Source of the DNA: Caballeronia pedi
GTDB lineage: Bacteria; Pseudomonadota; Gammaproteobacteria; Burkholderiales; Burkholderiaceae
Direction of reading: 5' to 3'
Assembly: GCF_001544915.2 (NCBI RefSeq)
Contig: NZ_FCOE02000017.1
Location: 62,001 to 126,000 of the forward strand
Length of the DNA stretch: 64,000 nucleotides
Part shown: piece by piece, positions 1-8,631 of the stretch
How positions within the stretch are numbered: position 1 is the first letter of the stretch
Layout: every line of letters starts with the position of its first letter
Position numbers and translations under genes: made by a program
Notes under the pieces: generated by a model
What the model was told of the DNA's origin: nothing
What the model saw: the letters and a program-made list of their open reading frames with translations, nothing else
Database searches by the model: none

Positions 1-1265
1 GTATAGCAGGCGACGCCGTTGCCGAACTCGTGTTCGTTGACGAGTTCCACCGCTTCGCTGAAGTCCTTCGCGCGCACGCAAGCGAGCACCGGACCGAAGA
101 TCTCTTCCTTGTAGATGCGCATGTCCGGCGTAACGTGATCGAACAGCGTGCCGCCCGTGAAAAAGCCGTCTTCATGGCCCGGCACCTTGTAGCCGCGGCC
201 ATCGACGACGAGCGTCGCGCCTTCGTCGACGCCCATCGCGATGTAGCCTTCGATCCGTTCCAGCGCGGCGCGCGTGACGATCGGACCCATTTCCGCGTCG
301 GCTTCCATGCCGTTGCTGATCTTGAGCTGCTTCGCGCGCTCGGCGAGACGCGGCACGATCTTGTCGGCGACATCGCCCACCAGCACCGCGACCGAGATCG
401 CCATGCAACGCTCGCCCGCCGAGCCGTAACCCGCGCCGATCAATGCATCGACAGCCTGATCGATATCCGCATCGGGCATCACGACCATGTGATTCTTCGC
501 GCCGCCCAGCGCCTGCACACGCTTGCCGTGCTTCGCGCCGGTTTCGTAGATGTAGTTCGCGATCGGCGTCGAGCCGACGAAACTGATCGCCTTCACTTGC
601 GGATGCGTGAGCAATGCATCGACGACGACCTTGTCGCCCTGCACGACGTTGAAAATGCCGTCCGGCAGACCGGCTTGCTTCAGCAGATCGGCCATGAACA
701 GCGACGCGGACGGATCGCGCTCGCTCGGCTTCAGGATGAACGCGTTGCCCGCCGCGATCGCGACCGGGAACATCCAGCACGGCACCATGCACGGGAAATT
801 GAACGGCGTGATGCCCGCGACGACGCCGAGCGGCTGGCGCATCGTCCAGTTGTCGATGCCGGTCGAGACCTGCTCGGTGTAATCGCCCTTCAGCAGTTGC
901 GGAATGCCGCATGCGAATTCGATCACGTCGATGCCGCGCGACACTTCGCCCTGCGCATCCGAAAACACCTTGCCGTGTTCCGCCGTGATGATCGCGGCGA
1001 GTTCGTCGCGATGCTTGTTCATCAGTTCGAGAAACTTCAGCATGACGCGCGCGCGGCGGATCGGCGGCATGTCGCGCCACGCCGGGAACGCGGCTTTCGC
1101 GCTCGCAACGGCTGCGTCGACATCGGCGGCTTCGCCCAGCACGAGCTTGCGCGGACGCTCGCCCGTCGCGGGATTGAACACCGGCTGCGTGCGCGTGGCC
1201 GAGCCATGCGTGCGCTCGCCGTGAATGTAATGAACCACGTCGGCGGTGTCGTTGAACGCTTGCAT
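1..1265 (-). CDS. mmsA: CoA-acylating methylmalonate-semialdehyde dehydrogenase, 3' end cut by window
   Basis: Aldehyde dehydrogenase superfamily enzyme that oxidises (methyl)malonate semialdehyde to propionyl- or acetyl-CoA in valine, beta-alanine and inositol breakdown; cytosolic, NAD-dependent. About 421 codons are visible out of roughly 500; the C-terminus lies outside the window. Translating the minus strand from the ATG at 1265 gives the MmsA-type segment FNFPCMVPCWM (about 155-165), the nucleotide-binding FVGSTP stretch (about 229) and the catalytic Cys287 in GERCMAIS. The usual ALDH general-base Glu is replaced (LGGAKNH), as expected for the CoA-dependent subfamily. GGAGAC lies just before the start. 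It is divergent from the LysR gene at 1378, which probably regulates it. Confidence 0.9.
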   Translation of the reverse strand, partial: MQAFNDTADVVHYIHGERTHGSATRTQPVFNPATGERPRKLVLGEAADVDAAVASAKAAFPAWRDMPPIRRARVMLKFLELMNKHRDELAAIITAEHGKVFSDAQGEVSRGIDVIEFACGIPQLLKGDYTEQVSTGIDNWTMRQPLGVVAGITPFNFPCMVPCWMFPVAIAAGNAFILKPSERDPSASLFMADLLKQAGLPDGIFNVVQGDKVVVDALLTHPQVKAISFVGSTPIANYIYETGAKHGKRVQALGGAKNHMVVMPDADIDQAVDALIGAGYGSAGERCMAISVAVLVGDVADKIVPRLAERAKQLKISNGMEADAEMGPIVTRAALERIEGYIAMGVDEGATLVVDGRGYKVPGHEDGFFTGGTLFDHVTPDMRIYKEEIFGPVLACVRAKDFSEAVELVNEHEFGNGVACY

Positions 1266-1349
1266 CTCGTCTCCTCGAAGGAATTAGTTTGGCGATGGAC
1301 ACAGTGTAGGAAGCGTTGCGCCCCGTGCAAAGACGCTATGATTGAACTC

Positions 1350-1371
1350 ATTGTTTATATCGGCAAACAAT
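1350..1371. promoter_or_regulatory. LysR-type operator between mmsA and its divergent regulator
   Basis: A perfect 7-bp inverted repeat, ATTGTTT-N8-AAACAAT, contains the T-N11-A spacing typical of LysR-family boxes. It lies in the 112-bp gap between the divergent starts at 1265 and 1378. It ends only 6 bp before the ATG at 1378, so it could serve autoregulation, or the regulator could start elsewhere. Confidence 0.6.
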
Positions 1372-1377
1372 CCGCTG

Positions 1378-2319
1378 ATGGACGAGCAAAAGATCGAAGG
1401 TCTCTGGACCCATTTGCACTGGCTGACCGTGCTCGCGGAACAGGGCAGCTATACGGCGGCGGCCGCGCGCCTGAACGTGTCGAAGGCCGCGATGAGCCAG
1501 CGTATCGCGGAGCTGGAGCGCGCGGCGGGCGTGCCGCTCGTCACGCGCACGACGCGCAGCGTGCGCTTCACGGAAGCGGGACGCAGGCTGGTCGACGATA
1601 CACGCGAGCAGTACGAGCGCATCGCGTCGAGTTTTTTGAGCGTGAAGGAGATGGCGGGCGTCGCGCGCGGCCTGATCCGCGTGACCGCGCCGATGGCGTT
1701 CTCGCGGCAGCAACTGGTGCCGCGCATGGCGGGATTTCTGCACGCCCATCCGGATGTGCGGGTGCAACTGGAGGCATCGGACCGATTGAGTTCGATCGCG
1801 ACCGAAGGCTTCGATCTCGCGGTGCGGCACAGCGCGCAGGTACCGGATACGCACGTCGCGTGGAAGCTGTGCGATACGCATTCGGTGATCGTCGCGACGC
1901 GCGCGTATCTGAAGCGGCGCGGCACCCCCACGACGCCGACCGATCTCGCCACGCACGATTGCCTCGTCTATCCGCGTCCGCAGGCGTCGAGCATCTGGTC
2001 GTTCGAGAGAAAAGGCGGGCGCAAGAGTTCGACCGGGCCTTATACGCTCGCGGTGAACGGGCCTTTTGCAGCGAACAATAGCGAGGTGTTGCGCGATGCC
2101 GCGCTCGACGATCTCGGCATTGCGTTATTGCCGGATTTCACCGCGCAGGCTGCGGTGCAGGCGGGAAAGCTGGTGGTGCTGCTGCCGGACTGGCGTCCGG
2201 TCGGGGCGTTCGCGGATCAGTTGTTCGTCGTGCGGCCTTATGCGCCGCATGTGCCGCGCGCGGTCGCGCTTTTTATCGGATATTTGCGCGAGGCGTTTGC
2301 GGGCGGGTTTCCGCTTTAG
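1378..2319 (+). CDS. LysR-family transcriptional regulator (divergent from mmsA)
   Basis: 313-aa LysR-type regulator. The N-terminal winged HTH (about residues 8-65) includes the stretch YTAAAARLNVSKAAMSQRI, followed by a substrate-binding domain with the usual LTTR pattern (RGLIRVTAP about 95, LGIALLPDF about 250). A TTG at 1342 would add 12 residues that do not look like family sequence, so I place the start at ATG 1378, although neither start has a strong ribosome-binding site. The divergent arrangement with mmsA and the dyad at 1350-1371 suggest control of mmsA and its own gene. Effector unknown. Confidence 0.85.
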   Translation: MDEQKIEGLWTHLHWLTVLAEQGSYTAAAARLNVSKAAMSQRIAELERAAGVPLVTRTTRSVRFTEAGRRLVDDTREQYERIASSFLSVKEMAGVARGLIRVTAPMAFSRQQLVPRMAGFLHAHPDVRVQLEASDRLSSIATEGFDLAVRHSAQVPDTHVAWKLCDTHSVIVATRAYLKRRGTPTTPTDLATHDCLVYPRPQASSIWSFERKGGRKSSTGPYTLAVNGPFAANNSEVLRDAALDDLGIALLPDFTAQAAVQAGKLVVLLPDWRPVGAFADQLFVVRPYAPHVPRAVALFIGYLREAFAGGFPL

Positions 2320-2340
2320 ATCGACTTTCTATAAACGACA

Positions 2341-2370
2341 AAACGCGCCCGCTAACACGCGGGCGCGTTT
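2341..2370. terminator. Bidirectional intrinsic terminator
   Basis: A perfect 12-bp stem (AAACGCGCCCGC paired with GCGGGCGCGTTT) closes a 6-nt loop. The A run on one side and the T run on the other let it work on both strands. It sits between the convergent LysR gene (ends 2319) and DUF4148 gene (ends 2389). Confidence 0.85.
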
Positions 2371-2388
2371 CGTTAGACCCCTTGCTGC

Positions 2389-2706
2389 TTAGTGATGCGC
2401 GAACGTCGGGAACACATCGCCTTGAGCCGCACTGACGCGAGCACCCGATTGCGCCGAGCCATCCGCCGAGCCACCGAAGGCACTTTGCGCGGTGCCGTTC
2501 TGCGCTGCAATGCGCGCTTCAGCGGCTTGAATGTCGCCGGGATACTTCGAATCGCTGATCACGCCGGGGTTATAACCCGCCTTTTCCAGTTGAACGATCT
2601 GCTGGCGAACTTCAGCGCGCGTCAAAGGCTGATTCGATTGCGCGAACGATGCGACCGGAGCGGCAAAAGCCAGAGCGACCGCTGCAATACCGATGAACTT
2701 GTTCAT
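2389..2706 (-). CDS. DUF4148-family small secreted protein
   Basis: 105-aa protein with a Sec signal peptide: charged start, hydrophobic core, and a predicted cleavage after SFA (about residue 22). The mature part begins QSNQPLTRAEVRQQIVQLEKAGY, shown here only as its first residues QSNQPLTRAEVR, and runs through a YPGDIQAAEARIAAQ segment, which is the DUF4148 signature very common in Burkholderiaceae. The rest is low-complexity Gly/Ser/Ala. Likely periplasmic; function unknown. A GGAGG-like site precedes the start. The 250 bp upstream to 2959 hold its promoter and that of the divergent flavoprotein gene. Confidence 0.85.
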   Translation of the reverse strand: MNKFIGIAAVALAFAAPVASFAQSNQPLTRAEVRQQIVQLEKAGYNPGVISDSKYPGDIQAAEARIAAQNGTAQSAFGGSADGSAQSGARVSAAQGDVFPTFAHH

Positions 2707-2959
2707 GATGCTGACCTCCGTACATAAGTTATTGAGTTGCCGCTCACGTTGCTGTGTTTGCTCGTTTGCGACCGTTGAAGAGAGTTTAGGGATCGCACGT
2801 TCTAGGGTAAATACCTAAAGAACGAAATCACTTTTGGCGAAATTCGTACTAATCCCGGCACGAACGCAGGTGCGCTACTGCCTGGTTAATCGCCTATAAA
2901 GAAAAGCAGCAAGACTGGCGCATTAATTTGATAGCACGAACGATCGTTTATTAAGGGGA

Positions 2960-4207
2960 ATGACTTTGAACCGAATCCTGGTGATCGGCGCTGGCTTCGC
3001 CGGTTTGTGGAGCGCGCTGTCGGCGGCGCGCAAGCTCGACGAACTGCATCGCACGGATGACGCCGAAGTCGCCATCGTCAACCCGGCGCCGTTTCATAGC
3101 GTGCGGGTACGTAATTACGAGCAACCGCTCGACCCGACGCTCGTGCAGCTCGACACCGTGCTCGGGCCGGCGGGCGTGCGGCTGATCCAGGCCAAAGCGA
3201 CCGATATCGACAGCGCGAATCGCCGCGTGAAGATCGAGCATGATGGCGCGTCCGAATCGCTCGACTACGACCGGCTGATTCTCGCCGCCGGCAGCGTGCT
3301 CGTGCGCCCGCCGATTCCGGGCCTCGATCGCTTTTCGTTCGATGTCGATACCTATGCGGGCGCGTGCAAGCTGCAGGCGCATCTGCTCACGCTGCCCGCG
3401 TTGCCCGATACGCCGAGCCGATACACGGCGGTCGTGGTCGGCGCGGGTTTGACCGGCATCGAGCTGGCGGCGGAATTGCCCGCGCGTTTGCGCGAGATCG
3501 TCGCGGAAGGCGATCGCGACAAGGTGCGCGTCGTGCTCGCGGATCGCTCGGCGAAGATCGCGCAATCGATGGGCGGCGCGCAGCCTGTCATCGAAGGCGC
3601 GCTGACGACGCTGAATGTCGAGACGCGCTCCGGTGTGTCGCTGGCCTCGCTCGATGGCCAGAGCGTGACGCTTAACGACGGCGCCGCGAGCGAGCGCATT
3701 GAGGCCGCGACGGTCGTCTGGTGCGGCGGCATGCATGCGAACGCGCTCGCGGCGCAACTGCCGGTCGCGCTCGATCCGCTCGGGCGCGTGCCGGTCGATG
3801 CGTTCCTGCGCGCGGAAGGCGTGCCGGGCGTTTTTGCGGCGGGCGATTGCGCGCGCATTCTGATCGACGGCACGCGGCCTTCGGTCATGTCGTGCCAGCA
3901 TGGCCGGCCGATGGGACGTTACGCGGGCAACAACGCCGTCTGCGATCTGTTCGGGCTGGAGATGCTGCCGCTGTCGATCGACTGGTACACGACCATCTGC
4001 GATCTCGGGCCGTGGGGCGCGGTGTACACGGAGGGATGGGACAGGAAGCTCGTCTCCGAAGGCGAGACGGCGAAGGCGACCAAGCGCACGATCAACGGCG
4101 AGCGCATTTATCCGCCGAAAAGCGGCTTGCGCGAGGATATCTTTCGGGCGGCGGCGCCCGTCGTGCAGACGCCGCCGCCAACCGAACGCGAGGAACGCGC
4201 TGAATAG
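2960..4207 (+). CDS. FAD-dependent NAD(P)H dehydrogenase (type II NADH dehydrogenase-like)
   Basis: 415-aa two-dinucleotide-binding-domain flavoprotein. The FAD motif GAGFAG is at residues 10-15, a second Rossmann motif GAGLTG at about 163 binds NAD(P)H, and the C-terminal FAD contact GVFAAGDCA is at about 294. This is the layout of NDH-2 and related pyridine-nucleotide:quinone oxidoreductases, which pass electrons from NADH to quinone or another acceptor at the inner membrane. The amphipathic C-terminal membrane anchor typical of NDH-2 is not obvious, so a soluble oxidoreductase is also possible. AAGGGGA lies before the ATG. It is convergent with the aldolase gene, with only 10 bp between the stops. 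Confidence 0.8.
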   Translation: MTLNRILVIGAGFAGLWSALSAARKLDELHRTDDAEVAIVNPAPFHSVRVRNYEQPLDPTLVQLDTVLGPAGVRLIQAKATDIDSANRRVKIEHDGASESLDYDRLILAAGSVLVRPPIPGLDRFSFDVDTYAGACKLQAHLLTLPALPDTPSRYTAVVVGAGLTGIELAAELPARLREIVAEGDRDKVRVVLADRSAKIAQSMGGAQPVIEGALTTLNVETRSGVSLASLDGQSVTLNDGAASERIEAATVVWCGGMHANALAAQLPVALDPLGRVPVDAFLRAEGVPGVFAAGDCARILIDGTRPSVMSCQHGRPMGRYAGNNAVCDLFGLEMLPLSIDWYTTICDLGPWGAVYTEGWDRKLVSEGETAKATKRTINGERIYPPKSGLREDIFRAAAPVVQTPPPTEREERAE

Positions 4208-4217
4208 CGCTGAAGCT

Positions 4218-5114
4218 TCAGGCCTTCTTCACGGACGCGTTGTAGATCTCGTCGATCGACACTTCGAGCGTCTTGTCGAACTCGCTGTCGCTCATCGACT
4301 TCTTCAGCTCGTTGATGAGCGCGCGCGAGAAGCTCGCGATCATGCCGTGGTTCTGTTCGAGCTTCTTGCAGGCGTCGCTGCGCGTATAGCCGCCCGACAG
4401 CGCGACGACACGCACGACACGCGGATGCTCGATCAGCGGACGATAGAAATCCGCTTCATCGGGGATGGTCAGCTTGATCATCACCTTGCTCGATTCCGGC
4501 AGCGCGTCGAGGCCCTTGAGCAGTTCGTCGCGCAGGATCTTTTCCGCGCCCTTCTTGTCCGGGCTCTTGATCGAGACTTCGGGTTCGAGAATCGGCACGA
4601 GACCGTGCTTGATGATCTGCGCGCCCACTTCGAATTGCTGCTTCGCCACTGCGGCGATGCCCTTCTCGTCCGCGTGATGGATCACCGAGCGCATCTTCGT
4701 GCCGAACACGCCGAGCTTCACGGCGCGCGCGAGCAGATCGTCGAGGCCGGGAATCGGCTTCATGACCTGCACACCGTCGGCTTCGGCTTCGAGGCCCTTG
4801 TCGACCTTCAGGAACGGCACGACGCCGCGGTCTTCCCACAGAAACGTGGGAACGGGCTTGCCTTCCGCTTCACCGTCCATCGTGCGCTCGAACAGAATTG
4901 CGCCGATCACCTTCTTGCCGGTGAACGAAGGCGCGGTCATGATGCGCACGCGCATCTCGTGCATCAGCTTGAACATTTCCGCGTCGCCGCTGTAGGCATC
5001 TTCCGCAATGCCGTACTGCCGTAGCGCGCCGGGTGTCGAACCGCCGCTTTGATCCAGCGCGGCGATGAAACCATCCTTCTCAGCCATTTGCGTGAGCATC
5101 TTTTCGTTAGCCAC
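4218..5114 (-). CDS. Class I fructose-1,6-bisphosphate aldolase
   Basis: 298-aa Schiff-base aldolase that interconverts fructose-1,6-bisphosphate with dihydroxyacetone phosphate and glyceraldehyde-3-phosphate. The conserved ALDQSGGSTPGAL stretch is at about residues 19-31, ILEPEV with a likely catalytic Glu at about 177, and KVMIKLTIP has the probable Schiff-base Lys at about 214; ALSGGY binds phosphate. A longer reading from TTG 5138 is possible, but AGGAGG lies 7 nt before GTG 5114, so I take MANEKM as the N-terminus. The sequence is of the bacterial class I (fda/fbaB-like) type rather than the zinc class II type. Confidence 0.85.
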   Translation of the reverse strand: MANEKMLTQMAEKDGFIAALDQSGGSTPGALRQYGIAEDAYSGDAEMFKLMHEMRVRIMTAPSFTGKKVIGAILFERTMDGEAEGKPVPTFLWEDRGVVPFLKVDKGLEAEADGVQVMKPIPGLDDLLARAVKLGVFGTKMRSVIHHADEKGIAAVAKQQFEVGAQIIKHGLVPILEPEVSIKSPDKKGAEKILRDELLKGLDALPESSKVMIKLTIPDEADFYRPLIEHPRVVRVVALSGGYTRSDACKKLEQNHGMIASFSRALINELKKSMSDSEFDKTLEVSIDEIYNASVKKA

Positions 5115-5301
5115 GAACATTTCCTCCTCGAAGTTCAAACACCGGACCTGTTTTACGTGCGCGGTCCGGGCTCATGGTTCAGCTTCGACAAGTGTAATGG
5201 TTTTAGGGGATGCTCAAGACGTGGAAATCCGCCATTCGTGCGCACGCGCGGCGCGAATGCGCGTCGATCGTGCGTTGGCGCACGGCCTGCGATAAATGCG
5301 C

Positions 5302-5688
5302 TCAGGAAGCGGCGGAGTTGAAATCGCCCGCGCTGCCGGATCGCCAGACGAAGCCGAAGGCGCGGCGAATCAAGGATGGCGCGCGTTCGAAATCGGCGGC
5401 TTGCGGCATTTCCGCATGATCGTTCGATGTTTCGACGACCGTTTCGACGACCTCGGTCTCCTGCACGGGCGCGAGCTTCTCGCGCGCGTCGGCGCAACGC
5501 CGGTTGAGCACGCGGCGCATGTCGGGGTCGTCGATGAGTGCCTGCGCGGTCGCCAGGCCGCGCTCGAATTGCAGCGCGTAGGCGATGTCGGTGAAATCCT
5601 CATAGCGGCCGCTATCGGCCAGTTCGAACGCCAGTTCAAGGGTGCGCTGGCGCTTCCATGCGTCGAGATCGTCGTGGCCCGTGCTCAC
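5302..5688 (-). CDS. Hypothetical protein, 128 aa
   Basis: No family recognised. The first about 70 residues are helical and charged (DDLDAWKRQRTLELAFELADSG region), and a valine/glutamate-rich linker (ETEVVETVVETS) follows, then a basic aromatic tail ending FGFVWRSGSAGDF. No signal peptide or membrane segment. Codon use matches its neighbours, and the frame is open over its full length with an ATG start, which supports a real gene. It stands alone between the aldolase and the carboxypeptidase. Confidence 0.55.
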   Translation of the reverse strand: MSTGHDDLDAWKRQRTLELAFELADSGRYEDFTDIAYALQFERGLATAQALIDDPDMRRVLNRRCADAREKLAPVQETEVVETVVETSNDHAEMPQAADFERAPSLIRRAFGFVWRSGSAGDFNSAAS

Positions 5689-5993
5689 AGATGTCCTCTG
5701 CTTCGCGATGAGGTGCCGAAGATGTTAGCCCGCGCCAAACGTTTTGCCGTTGTCGCGCCACAACAAGCAGAGGAAAAGCGCATCAGAAATCGTACAAAAA
5801 GCGCTTGCCTGAAGCGCCGGATTCGCGATAGTCCTTGCTTGACACGGCCCGTGCAAGGTATTTAATTCACTCACCCGACCATTCGAAAATGGTGGCCGGC
5901 CGCCGACATCTCCTGTCTGCGCTGTGAAGCAGTCCCGACGTATTGGATGTTCGCTCCATCCGGAGCGCGATGTGCCTTTATCGGAGCCGCGTC
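5689..5993. other. 305-bp intergenic region holding a sigma-70 promoter
   Basis: Apart from the promoter at 5839-5866 and a long 5' leader of the carboxypeptidase gene, I see nothing here that supports a gene. Confidence 0.5.
5839..5866 (+). promoter_or_regulatory. Sigma-70-type promoter for the D,D-carboxypeptidase gene
   Basis: TTGACA at 5839-5844 and TTTAAT at 5861-5866 are separated by 16 bp (17 bp if read as TTAATT). It points at the gene starting at 5994, leaving a leader of about 120 nt. Confidence 0.55.
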
Positions 5994-7646
5994 ATGAACC
6001 CGCTTTCAGGAAGTCCGGCACGCGCTGCCGCTCTCGCGCTTTCGTGCGCGCTCGCCGCATTCATCGCCGGATGCGGCGGCTCGGATTCCAACGACACATC
6101 CGTTCCCGACGCCATCACCCAGGTGATGAAAAAGCCGATGTACCAGGGCTCGACATGGGCCTTGCGCGTCGTCGACCTGAATTCGGGCGATGTCATCTAC
6201 GACATGAACTCGAACGCGCAGGTGTATGTCGCTTCGGTGCGCAAGGTGTTCTCGCTCGGCGCAGCGCTCGATCAGTACGGCGCGCAGCATCAGTTCCAGA
6301 CGCCGGTGTATCGCCTCGGCACCGTCGATGCGAGCGGCACGCTCAACGGCAACCTCGTGCTCGTCGCGAGCGGCGACCTCGCGATGGGCGGCCGCACCAA
6401 TCCCGACGGCACACTCGCCTGGACCAACTTCGACCACAACGAAGCGAACAGTCTGGGCAACGCGCAGATCACCACGCCCGATCCGCTCGCGGGCTACGAT
6501 TCGCTCGCGGCGCAGGTGGCGGCGGCGGGCATCAAGAAGATCAACGGCGAAGTCGTGATCGACGATCGCCTTTTCGAACCCTTCGACTTCCGCGACGAAT
6601 TCGATCTGCGGCCGATCTTCGTCAACGACGATCTCGTCGATACGATCATCGGACAAGGCAGCGCGGGCTCGGCGGCGCCGGTGGATTACCGGCCGAAATC
6701 ATCGGCGTTCACGGTGCAGTCCACGCTGATGACCGGTGCCGCTGGAACCAGCGCGAACATCACCGTCACGCCCACGGACCCGACCTGCTTTGGCACGCTG
6801 CCGTGCGGTGGCGTGCTGGGCGGCACGATTCCGGCCGATTACGTGCCGCCGATCGTCCCGAGTTTCCCGGTGATCCGCACGTTTCGCATCACGCAGCCGT
6901 CGAACTACGCGCGCACGGTGCTCATCGAAGCGCTTGCGCGCGCAGGCGTGACCGTCACCGCGACGGCGGTGGAGAACAATCCCGTGCAACTGCTGCCCGC
7001 GAAGAACGCGTACGCGGCGGATACGCGCGTCGCGCAGCTCACGTCGCAGCCGTACAGTGAATATACGAAGTGGATTTTGAAGGTCAGCTACAACATCGGC
7101 GCGGACACGAGCCTGATGCTGTTCGGCGTCGCGAACAACGGCTCGACGACGCTCGACGCCGCGCTCGCCGCCGAAAACGCGACGCTCTCGAGCGCGCCGT
7201 TCAACGTGCCGATGAACCAGACGCACTTCATCGACGGCAGCGGCGGCGGCGAGACCACGGCCACGCCGATCGCGGTCATCGCGATGCTGCGCGCGATGAA
7301 TGGCCGCCCGGCCTTCCCGGCGTATGTCGATTCGATGCCGTTCCTCGGCGTCGACGGCTCGCTCGCGAGCACGACCGCGTTCGAAAGCGATCCGACGCTC
7401 GCGGACGCGAAAGGCAAGGTCTACGCGAAGACGGGCACGTATGCGATCGGCACCGACCTCCCGAACGGCCAGGTGCAGACGACGCTCAAGGGACAGGCGC
7501 TCGCGGGTTATATCGACGCGAAGAGCGGCCGCAGGCTCGCGTTCGCGCTGATGGTGAACAACGTGCCGATCACCGACGTCCCCGACATCCTCAACGTCTT
7601 CAACGACGAAGGCACGATCGCGGCGAACATCTGGAAGCTGCAGTAA
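5994..7646 (+). CDS. dacB: D-alanyl-D-alanine carboxypeptidase/endopeptidase, PBP4 (DacB) family lipoprotein
   Basis: 550-aa class C penicillin-binding protein that trims or cleaves peptidoglycan peptides in the periplasm. All three active-site motifs are visible: SVRK (SxxK) with Ser81 and Lys84, SYN at about 365-367, and KTG at about 479-481. Between the first two lies the large insert typical of PBP4. The N-terminus has a lipobox ending in Cys27 (FIAGC), so the protein is probably a lipoprotein, which is unusual for E. coli DacB but seen in relatives. ATG 5994 places the signal peptide correctly; an upstream in-frame ATG at 5943 would bury it. Confidence 0.85.
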   Translation: MNPLSGSPARAAALALSCALAAFIAGCGGSDSNDTSVPDAITQVMKKPMYQGSTWALRVVDLNSGDVIYDMNSNAQVYVASVRKVFSLGAALDQYGAQHQFQTPVYRLGTVDASGTLNGNLVLVASGDLAMGGRTNPDGTLAWTNFDHNEANSLGNAQITTPDPLAGYDSLAAQVAAAGIKKINGEVVIDDRLFEPFDFRDEFDLRPIFVNDDLVDTIIGQGSAGSAAPVDYRPKSSAFTVQSTLMTGAAGTSANITVTPTDPTCFGTLPCGGVLGGTIPADYVPPIVPSFPVIRTFRITQPSNYARTVLIEALARAGVTVTATAVENNPVQLLPAKNAYAADTRVAQLTSQPYSEYTKWILKVSYNIGADTSLMLFGVANNGSTTLDAALAAENATLSSAPFNVPMNQTHFIDGSGGGETTATPIAVIAMLRAMNGRPAFPAYVDSMPFLGVDGSLASTTAFESDPTLADAKGKVYAKTGTYAIGTDLPNGQVQTTLKGQALAGYIDAKSGRRLAFALMVNNVPITDVPDILNVFNDEGTIAANIWKLQ

Positions 7647-7658
7647 CCCGCGTGCGGC

Positions 7659-8528
7659 TCACCAGGCGGCGGCGAACGCCAGCACCGCGCGATTGAACGC
7701 ACCGGGGCTGGCGGCGTTCATGCCGTGCGACGCGCCCGCGATCGTCTGGCGCTCCGCGAACTCGATCCACTCTTCCAGCCGGTCGACGTTGTTGCGGAAC
7801 ATGCGCGGGCTCTTTTGCCCGTCGATGAGCAGCGTGCGGCACTTGATGTCGCGCGCCGCTTCGCGCGTGTAGGCGGGCAACGGATCGCGGAATTGCTTGG
7901 GCAGCGTGAGCGCGTTGTCGAGCGCCATGCGCCGGAAGCTCTCCGAACTCTTCTTCCAGAAGCCCGGCATGCTCACCGAATCGACGAACATCTCCAGCCC
8001 CTTGTCGAACTCGCCTTGCTCGATCAGCTCCGCGACGCGCGCACGCAGCGCGTTGGTCGCGGGCGGCAGCGTGGCCGGCACGGCCTGCGGCGTCGTTTGC
8101 AGCGGGCCGCCCGGATCGGCGAGCGTGAGCGTCTTCACGAGCCGCGGATACTCGCGCGCCAGATGAAACGCGACGCAGCCGCCGCGCGAATGCCCGACGA
8201 GATGCACCGGCGCGAGATCGAGCGATTCGATGAACTCGGCCATTTCCGTGACGTGCGCTTCCCAGCCGAATTCGCCGCGCACGAAGGCATCGACGGCGGG
8301 CCAGTAGTGCGACAGGCTCGGCGCGATGCAGCGGAACTGCTTCGCGAGCGGCAGGATCTGCGCGCTCCAGTAGCGGTAGTCGCACAGCGAGCCATGCACG
8401 AAGACGAGCGGCTCGCCCTCGCCGCACTCGATGTACGGCACCGAAACCCCCGACGCCGTAGTGGCGAACGACGGTTCGGGCAGGCCTTGCACGGCGGTGA
8501 GGACGGAAAGATCGGTTCGCGCGTTCAT
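7659..8528 (-). CDS. Alpha/beta hydrolase
   Basis: 290-aa alpha/beta-hydrolase-fold enzyme. The oxyanion segment VFVHGS is at about 42-47, the nucleophile elbow GHSRGG has Ser114, and the likely catalytic His lies in GASHGMN near residue 270. A helical cap of about 100 residues lies between. Substrate unknown; the sequence resembles epoxide-hydrolase/esterase-type members. AGGAGCG precedes the ATG at 8528. It ends 12 bp from the convergent carboxypeptidase gene and is divergent from the LysR gene at 8632, its likely regulator. Confidence 0.8.
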   Translation of the reverse strand: MNARTDLSVLTAVQGLPEPSFATTASGVSVPYIECGEGEPLVFVHGSLCDYRYWSAQILPLAKQFRCIAPSLSHYWPAVDAFVRGEFGWEAHVTEMAEFIESLDLAPVHLVGHSRGGCVAFHLAREYPRLVKTLTLADPGGPLQTTPQAVPATLPPATNALRARVAELIEQGEFDKGLEMFVDSVSMPGFWKKSSESFRRMALDNALTLPKQFRDPLPAYTREAARDIKCRTLLIDGQKSPRMFRNNVDRLEEWIEFAERQTIAGASHGMNAASPGAFNRAVLAFAAAW

Positions 8529-8599
8529 GGTTCGCTCCTTTGATGCGACTATGCGCCGCACTGCACCAAAAGAAAAACGCATAATTTTGATAGAATCGT

Positions 8600-8612
8600 T
8601 CAGATTTTCTGA
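8600..8612. promoter_or_regulatory. LysR-type box in the hydrolase/LysR divergent region
   Basis: TCAGATTTTCTGA is a 13-bp perfect dyad (TCAGA-TTT-TCTGA) with exactly the T-N11-A form. It sits 19 bp before the LysR start and 72 bp from the hydrolase start, which suits autoregulation and activation of the divergent gene. Confidence 0.55.
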
Positions 8613-8631
8613 TACCAAACGGTCGTTCACC

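Noticed and set aside
30..2081. 683-aa plus-strand open frame over mmsA and the LysR gene
   Set aside because: Arg/His/Asp-rich shadow typical of GC-rich DNA opposite a real gene; no domain content.
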